From the NCBI GenBank assembly GCA_015654675.1, contig JAATGM010000047.1:1-64000 (forward strand): a DNA stretch of 64,000 nucleotides. The letters run 5' to 3'. Under the pieces are notes generated by a model, which saw nothing but the letters and a program-made list of their open reading frames with translations, did no database searches and had not been told where the DNA came from. Source of the stretch: Planctomycetota bacterium (GTDB lineage: Bacteria > Planctomycetota > Phycisphaerae > UBA1845 > UTPLA1). A program made the position numbers and the translations under genes. The stretch's first letter is position 1; every line of letters begins with the position of its first letter. Positions 60,501-64,000 of the stretch are shown here, piece by piece.

Positions 60501-61221
60501 CATGTACAGCCACGGCATCGCGACGATCGCGCTGGCCGAGGCCTACGGAATGACGCGCGACGAGCAGTTGCACACCGCCGTACGCCGCGCGACTGAGTTC
60601 ATCTGGAACGCTCGAAACCGCCGGGGAGCCGGCTGGCGCTACGAACCCGGCGAGTTCGGCGACACATCGGTGCTCGGCTGGCAGGTGATGGCGCTGCGCA
60701 GTGCGAAGCGAGCCGGCGTCGACGTGCCCGATGGCGCGTTCGAAATGGCCCAGCACTGGCTGCAACTCGTCTCGTCGCGCTCGCGCCCCGGCCTCTACGC
60801 CTATCAACCCGGTCGGGCGGTCACGCCATCCATGACAGCCGAGGGAATGTTTGTTCTTCAGATCACGGGCGTTTCGCGCGATGACGCGCGCATGGACGCC
60901 GCCTCAGCGCTGATCAGCCGCAATCGACCCGATTGGGATGGCGGTGCCAACACCTACTACTGGTACTACGCGACCCTCGCCCTTTTTCAGCGCCAGGGCG
61001 ACGAGTGGCCGCGCTGGAATCGCCGCCTCGTGCGCGAATTGCTCGCCCACCAACAGAAACGCGGCGCGGCCGCCGGAAGCTGGGACCCGGAAGGCGAATG
61101 GGCCCCGGCCGCCGGACGCGTCTACCAGACCGCCCTCTGCACGCTCATGCTCGAGGTCTACTACCGATACCTCCCAATGTACGCCGACGGCCACGCAACG
61201 ACCCAGCCGGCGAAGGATTAG
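57565..61221 (+). CDS. Membrane protein fusing PD40 (TolB-like) propeller to a squalene-cyclase-like alpha-toroid
   Basis: The 1218-residue protein has an N-terminal membrane anchor (ALLLAGIAAVAAAGTIAW). Residues about 75-345 are PD40/WD40-like blades with repeated 'PSPDGRSLYFxSxRPGG' motifs, as in TolB. Two membrane segments follow near 368-388 and 398-420. A linker of about 460 residues is rich in A, T, G and P, with Gly-rich patches near 735-760 and 790-815. Residues about 884-1210 are a prenyltransferase/squalene-oxidase repeat toroid (SLKWLARHQNSDGHW, AIRWLRKHQDPDGDL, TYYWYYATLALFQRQ). The catalytic DxDD motif of hopene cyclases is not seen, so a binding role is more likely than cyclisation. 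It lies 24 bases after ExbD and probably shares its operon. Confidence 0.85.
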   Translation: MKRWWVRALLLAGIAAVAAAGTIAWRLRPRESIFLTNGDSIRELASVASVREILWEPPIPLDRHINTPSDVQAPADVYEPCISRDGQTLFFVRGRAGRNADLFECRRTFEGWTEPEAIEAVNSDYDELGPHPSPDGRSLYFYSDRPGGSGGFDLWCTKLEDDEWSPPVNLGRGVNSEFNEYGPSPSPDGRSLYFASNRPRPNERVAPQAGRWSATIREDQSHYDYDLFVAPIDEAGAGEAQPLVALNTPANEGAPCVSPFGDFLYFGSDRSGGQGGFDLYRARRIADRFEHATNLGPAVNTPANELDPALALGGFGLYFSSDRARDPAHPDAPGEYKLYYTASREVYRDVLVSRPTIDWRSLWRRLAPNLLWSLLALLAMLLLLAGIRDVQRRKLGLLTRCLLFSLFIHFLLMLLFNAWRVGSTLAQEVGRRGGIRVAFVSSSAGDSLAGQVRGNLTQIDPIAPKFAPVTKSGALDEPVTRAERVATAAPRTEVVNDPQPRPAVNLDDSPAPAVNHSRAVESRTAPEASLGLDVNLPHDEQPVAYGETNLPTVAPDTTQRGNRIALIAATQPIERVDLPPGSREGAPDQTVVSLGRPTDASPRSTASTLSSSSGAEAGVAPTPTSSILANLATPKETAPSATTTEDLPMAQPSTERAARGRATEGVDPPQLAHVDRLPTGGTALAGGGDASLVTASTGAARDATPIRTAPGFRVDVPTGSPSIATALRPLEESPHQGGGGAGGGGVAEVSLSAKPAPLGRAATGTGDLPESRGSSITSPLPAFGRGTGGQGGGSGEVGNGAGGGGAGGGDGTGDSLVHSNPTDAPTPGRPSDDLLTGLSQQTGSAPDALGLSLRVPTEHLAPENPYVQRAPEQREDLVRRMGGSDRTEAAVSRSLKWLARHQNSDGHWSSTGFDSECGECDGAAQIEADVAMTGLSVLCFLGADHTHAKDGPYRDNVRRAIRWLRKHQDPDGDLRNGESMYSHGIATIALAEAYGMTRDEQLHTAVRRATEFIWNARNRRGAGWRYEPGEFGDTSVLGWQVMALRSAKRAGVDVPDGAFEMAQHWLQLVSSRSRPGLYAYQPGRAVTPSMTAEGMFVLQITGVSRDDARMDAASALISRNRPDWDGGANTYYWYYATLALFQRQGDEWPRWNRRLVRELLAHQQKRGAAAGSWDPEGEWAPAAGRVYQTALCTLMLEVYYRYLPMYADGHATTQPAKD

Positions 61222-61372
61222 CACGCTTGCTCACTTTTATCCCGGCAGCGGATGCCTGAAGAGCACGCCAAAACGGCTCCAATAGAGGCGAAATGCCTGT
61301 TCGCATGCGGCGACAGTTCCACACCAGTCGCCCTGATTTCCCATGCGACATCCGAAGAATCGCTACTTTCCG

Positions 61373-61378
61373 TATAAT
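61373..61378 (+). promoter_or_regulatory. -10 box TATAAT of the second ECF sigma gene
   Basis: A perfect TATAAT ends 6 bases before ATG 61385, so a transcript starting at the usual 7 bases would begin at the A of the start codon (leaderless). No good -35 box is seen at the expected 61350-61355. The arrangement copies that of the TetR gene at 1124. Confidence 0.5.
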
Positions 61379-61384
61379 TCGAGC

Positions 61385-62002
61385 ATGCTCGACAACCAAG
61401 CTCCGTCCGGGGCGATCCCCGCTAATCCGCCCGTGGAGGGCGACGACGTGACGCGCCTGCTTAACGCCGCCGCGGCTGGAGACGCCAGCGCACCGAACGA
61501 AGCATTCGGTCTGATCTACGACTGCCTCCGCGGCATCGCCCGGCAGCGCATGGCCGGCGAGCGCGCCAACCATACGCTTCAGGCAACCGCCCTCGTTCAC
61601 GAGGCCTACGTCCGCCTGCTCGGAAAGCCCGACGCCCAATGGGCCGGCCGCGCCCATTTCTTCCGCGCTGCGGCCGAGGCCATGCGAAAAATCCTGATCG
61701 ACCACGCTCGCGCCCGAAACGCCGATAAGCGCGGCGGCGGCAAGGCGGCCCTCTCGATCATGGGCATTGCGTCCATCGCTCCCGACACCGATGCCGCCGG
61801 AATTCTGGCCTTGGACGAAGCCATTCTGCGCCTACAGCAGGTGGACCAACAGGCGGCCGAGGTTGTGCGGCTGAGGTTCTTCGCCGGCCTCGACGGGCCC
61901 GCGGTCGCCGAGTCCCTCGGCATCTCGGAGCGCACTGTCCGCCGCGATTGGTCGTTCGCCCGCGGCTGGCTCCGAGATGCCCTGGAGCGTCATAGCGAGT
62001 AG
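61385..62002 (+). CDS. ECF sigma factor, sigma-70 ECF planctomycete/Acidobacteria subfamily
   Basis: The 205-residue protein matches the ECF family typified by YDxLRxIAxxRMxxERxxHTLQATALVHEAYVRL: here YDCLRGIARQRMAGERANHT and LQATALVHEAYVRLLG, then W-GRAHFFRAAAEAMRKILI and DHARARNADKRGGG. Region 4 is LRFFAGLDGPAVAESLGISE and RTVRRDWSFARGWL. The frame is open back to 61343, but that stretch contains the -10 box, so ATG 61385 is preferred. A Ser/Thr kinase gene starts 8 bases after its stop, the same pairing as at 8.3-10.9 kb. No anti-sigma factor is adjacent. Confidence 0.9.
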   Translation: MLDNQAPSGAIPANPPVEGDDVTRLLNAAAAGDASAPNEAFGLIYDCLRGIARQRMAGERANHTLQATALVHEAYVRLLGKPDAQWAGRAHFFRAAAEAMRKILIDHARARNADKRGGGKAALSIMGIASIAPDTDAAGILALDEAILRLQQVDQQAAEVVRLRFFAGLDGPAVAESLGISERTVRRDWSFARGWLRDALERHSE

Positions 62003-62010
62003 GTAATCAG

Positions 62011-64000
62011 ATGCCGGAATCTCTCGACGTCCGGGCAAAGCGCATCATCGACGCGGCCGTCGAACTCTCTGGCGCCGAGCGCGAGGCCTGCATCCAGCGC
62101 GCCTGCGGCGCCGACACCCAGTTGCGCAATCGCGTGGATGCCTTGCTCGCCGCGATGCAGACCGAAGACACATTCCTCAGCGAACCGGAGGTCAGTGTCC
62201 CGCCGCTCGACACGGCCGCCACCGTCGAACAGGTTGGCGGCCGGATCGGTCCCTACAAACTTCTCGAACTCATCGGTGAAGGCGGATTCGGCTCGGTCTT
62301 CATGGCCGAACAGTTCGTTCCACTCAATCGCCGCGTCGCACTCAAGATCATCAAACTCGGCATGGACACCCGCGCCGTCGTCGCCCGCTTCGAGCAGGAA
62401 CGCCAGGCGCTGGCACTCATGGACCATGCCCACATCGCCAAGGTCCTCGACGCCGGTGCGACTCAGGCCGGCCGGCCGTATTTCGTCATGGAGCTGGTCA
62501 AAGGCCAGCCCATCACCGAATACTGCGACACCGAAAATCTCTCCATCGCTGATCGGCTTCAGTTATTCACCCAGGTGTGCCGCGCCGTCCAGCACGCCCA
62601 CACGAAGGGTGTCATCCATCGCGACATCAAGCCGGGCAACATCCTCGTTCGCACGCAGGACGGTCGGCCGCACTGCAAAATCATCGACTTCGGCGTGGCC
62701 AAAGCCATCCAGCGCCCACTGGTCGACAAAACAATCTTCACCGAGTTTCGCCAGCTCATTGGCACACCCGTCTACATGAGCCCCGAGCAGGCCACCGGCA
62801 GTCTCGACATTGACACCCGCACCGATGTTTATTCGCTCGGCGTCCTGCTCTACGAACTGCTCACCGGCCAGACGCCATTCGAGGCGCATCGGCTCCGCTC
62901 GGCCGCGTTTGAAGAAATGCAGCGCATCATTCGCGATGTCGATCCGCCCAAGCCAAGCACGCGCGTCAGCGCGATGACGGCGGCTTCCGTCCTGCCAAAG
63001 CCGGCCTCAAGCAGCGCCAAGTCATCCGGTTCCGGTCAAACGGCGGCAACGGTCGCCGCCGTGCGCCGCAGCGACCCGCGACTGCTCGTCCGCACCCTCC
63101 GTGGCGAACTCGACTGGATCGTCATGCGCGCCCTCGATAAGGATCGCGCCCGGCGCTATGAGTCCCCCGGCGATCTCGCGGCAGATGTCGAACGGTGCCT
63201 CGCCGGCGAACCCGTGCAGGCCGCGCCGCCCAGCACTTCCTACCGGCTAAGAAAGCTGGCGCGCCGCCATCGTGTCGGCGTGGCCGTCACCGCCATCGTG
63301 ACCGCGGCCCTCGTGCTCGGGTTCGGTGTGGCCGTCTGGGAAGCCCGCGTCGCGGCCCGCGACCGCGATTCCGCCCGGCGTTCGGCCGCCGAAGCCGAGA
63401 AGGCCCGCGCTGATGCCGAGGCGCGCCGCCAGGAGATGGAGCGCGTGGCCCAGTTTCAGGCGGCGGAGCTTCGCGGGGTCGATCCGGAGCAGATGGGCAA
63501 GCAAATCTGCGCGGCCTTGCTGATCGACGCCAAATCGGCGATGCAGCGCGCCGGGTTGCAGGCCACCGAGATCGCCACCCGCCAGGCCGAACTGAACAAA
63601 ATGCTCGCCGACGTAAACCCGACCAACGTCGCGCTCAAAACGCTCGATGAAAACATCTTCGCCCGCGCGCTCGCCGCGGTCGACAAACAATTCAAGGATC
63701 AGCCGCTGATCCGGGCGCGCCTGCTGCACACACTTGGCGAAACGATGTCCAATCTCGGATTGCTCGAATCCGCCGATTCACCACTCGCGCAGGCCCTGGC
63801 GATACGGCGTGAATCGCTCGGCGATCTGCATCGAGATACGATCGACACGCTCGTCGCGGTAGGCATCCTCGCCCAGCAACAGGGGAAGTTGCCGGATGCG
63901 GAGGCAAAACTTCGCGAGGCCGCGCGCCTCGCGATGCTCGTTCCCGACTGTCCCCCTGAATCGCGCCTCGAGGCGACGATTAACCTCGCATCCGTGTTGC
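62011..64000 (+). CDS. Transmembrane Ser/Thr protein kinase with TPR tail (cut by right edge)
   Basis: The frame is open from ATG 62011 (AGGTAATC just upstream) to the window end, 663 residues. A 75-residue N-terminal segment resembles the helical head common in planctomycete kinases (AVELSGAEREACIQRACG). The kinase domain spans about 82-385: Gly loop GEGGFGSVFMAE (89-100), K112, catalytic HRDIKPGN with D205, DFGVAK with D226, GTPVYMSPEQAT, DVYSLGVLLYELLTG. An insertion rich in S and A lies near 325-350. One membrane segment is at about 420-443, then a coiled coil (ARRSAAEAEKARADAEARR) and the first TPR units (LIRARLLHTLGETMSNLGLL). It probably shares a transcript with the sigma gene 8 bases upstream. 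Confidence 0.93.
   Translation, partial: MPESLDVRAKRIIDAAVELSGAEREACIQRACGADTQLRNRVDALLAAMQTEDTFLSEPEVSVPPLDTAATVEQVGGRIGPYKLLELIGEGGFGSVFMAEQFVPLNRRVALKIIKLGMDTRAVVARFEQERQALALMDHAHIAKVLDAGATQAGRPYFVMELVKGQPITEYCDTENLSIADRLQLFTQVCRAVQHAHTKGVIHRDIKPGNILVRTQDGRPHCKIIDFGVAKAIQRPLVDKTIFTEFRQLIGTPVYMSPEQATGSLDIDTRTDVYSLGVLLYELLTGQTPFEAHRLRSAAFEEMQRIIRDVDPPKPSTRVSAMTAASVLPKPASSSAKSSGSGQTAATVAAVRRSDPRLLVRTLRGELDWIVMRALDKDRARRYESPGDLAADVERCLAGEPVQAAPPSTSYRLRKLARRHRVGVAVTAIVTAALVLGFGVAVWEARVAARDRDSARRSAAEAEKARADAEARRQEMERVAQFQAAELRGVDPEQMGKQICAALLIDAKSAMQRAGLQATEIATRQAELNKMLADVNPTNVALKTLDENIFARALAAVDKQFKDQPLIRARLLHTLGETMSNLGLLESADSPLAQALAIRRESLGDLHRDTIDTLVAVGILAQQQGKLPDAEAKLREAARLAMLVPDCPPESRLEATINLASVL

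Noticed and set aside
61343-61384. Upstream 14-codon extension of the second ECF sigma factor
   Set aside because: It contains the TATAAT box and is not conserved-looking; ATG 61385 fits the family better.

Overview
The window is GC-rich and looks like the chromosome of a planctomycete, most likely of the Phycisphaerae type; this is inferred from gene content, not from a marker gene. The signs are ECF sigma factors of the planctomycete-expanded families, each followed at once by a membrane Ser/Thr kinase with a TPR-like tail, a BlaI/M56 pair joined to TPR, ExbB/ExbD and alpha-toroid genes, and very large secreted proteins ending in dockerin-like calcium motifs. I see no rRNA, tRNA, insertion sequence, prophage or CRISPR array.

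Left part (1-13.9 kb): the 5' part of a glycogen phosphorylase gene runs off the left edge on the minus strand. Divergent from it is a TetR - membrane fusion lipoprotein - RND pump operon with overlapping genes. A perfect 16-bp palindrome lies inside its promoter, and the first gene appears to be leaderless. Next come a fused two-domain acyltransferase (OlsF-like, ornithine lipid type), an ECF sigma factor with a Ser/Thr kinase, a small secreted protein, an orphan histidine-kinase-like protein with Gln at the usual phospho-histidine position, and a secreted SdiA-regulated-like propeller protein with a TSP3 unit and a dockerin-like end.

Centre (13.9-49.7 kb): after about 1.3 kb of non-coding DNA with inverted repeats and a small LuxR-type HTH gene lies a same-strand, tightly spaced run of seven secreted or exported proteins covering about 33.6 kb. 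Four are giants (2703, 2307, 1810 and 3337 aa). They are mosaics of a shared set of modules: lamin-tail, CotH kinase-like, purple-acid-phosphatase-like and calcineurin-like phosphoesterase, DNRLRE, a jelly-roll-like 'WKYxKGT' module, LamG, Cys-rich 'CTDC' repeats, PKD/Ig-like tandem repeats, 31 TSP3-like calcium repeats, cohesin-like domains and dockerin-like domains. Three giants end in the same roughly 250-270-residue module. Two small neighbours are cohesin-like plus dockerin-like proteins. My reading is that this is one extracellular, calcium-dependent matrix or scaffold system. It is the most interesting item in the window.

Right part (49.7-64 kb): a hairpin closes the giant cluster. A BlaI-type repressor gene follows, with a well-formed sigma70-like promoter overlapped by an inverted repeat. 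It precedes an M56 metallopeptidase-like protein with coiled coil and TPR in place of a penicillin-binding sensor, a large TPR protein, ExbB, ExbD and a PD40/alpha-toroid fusion. The window ends with a second ECF sigma factor (probably leaderless, -10 TATAAT) and a Ser/Thr kinase cut by the right edge.
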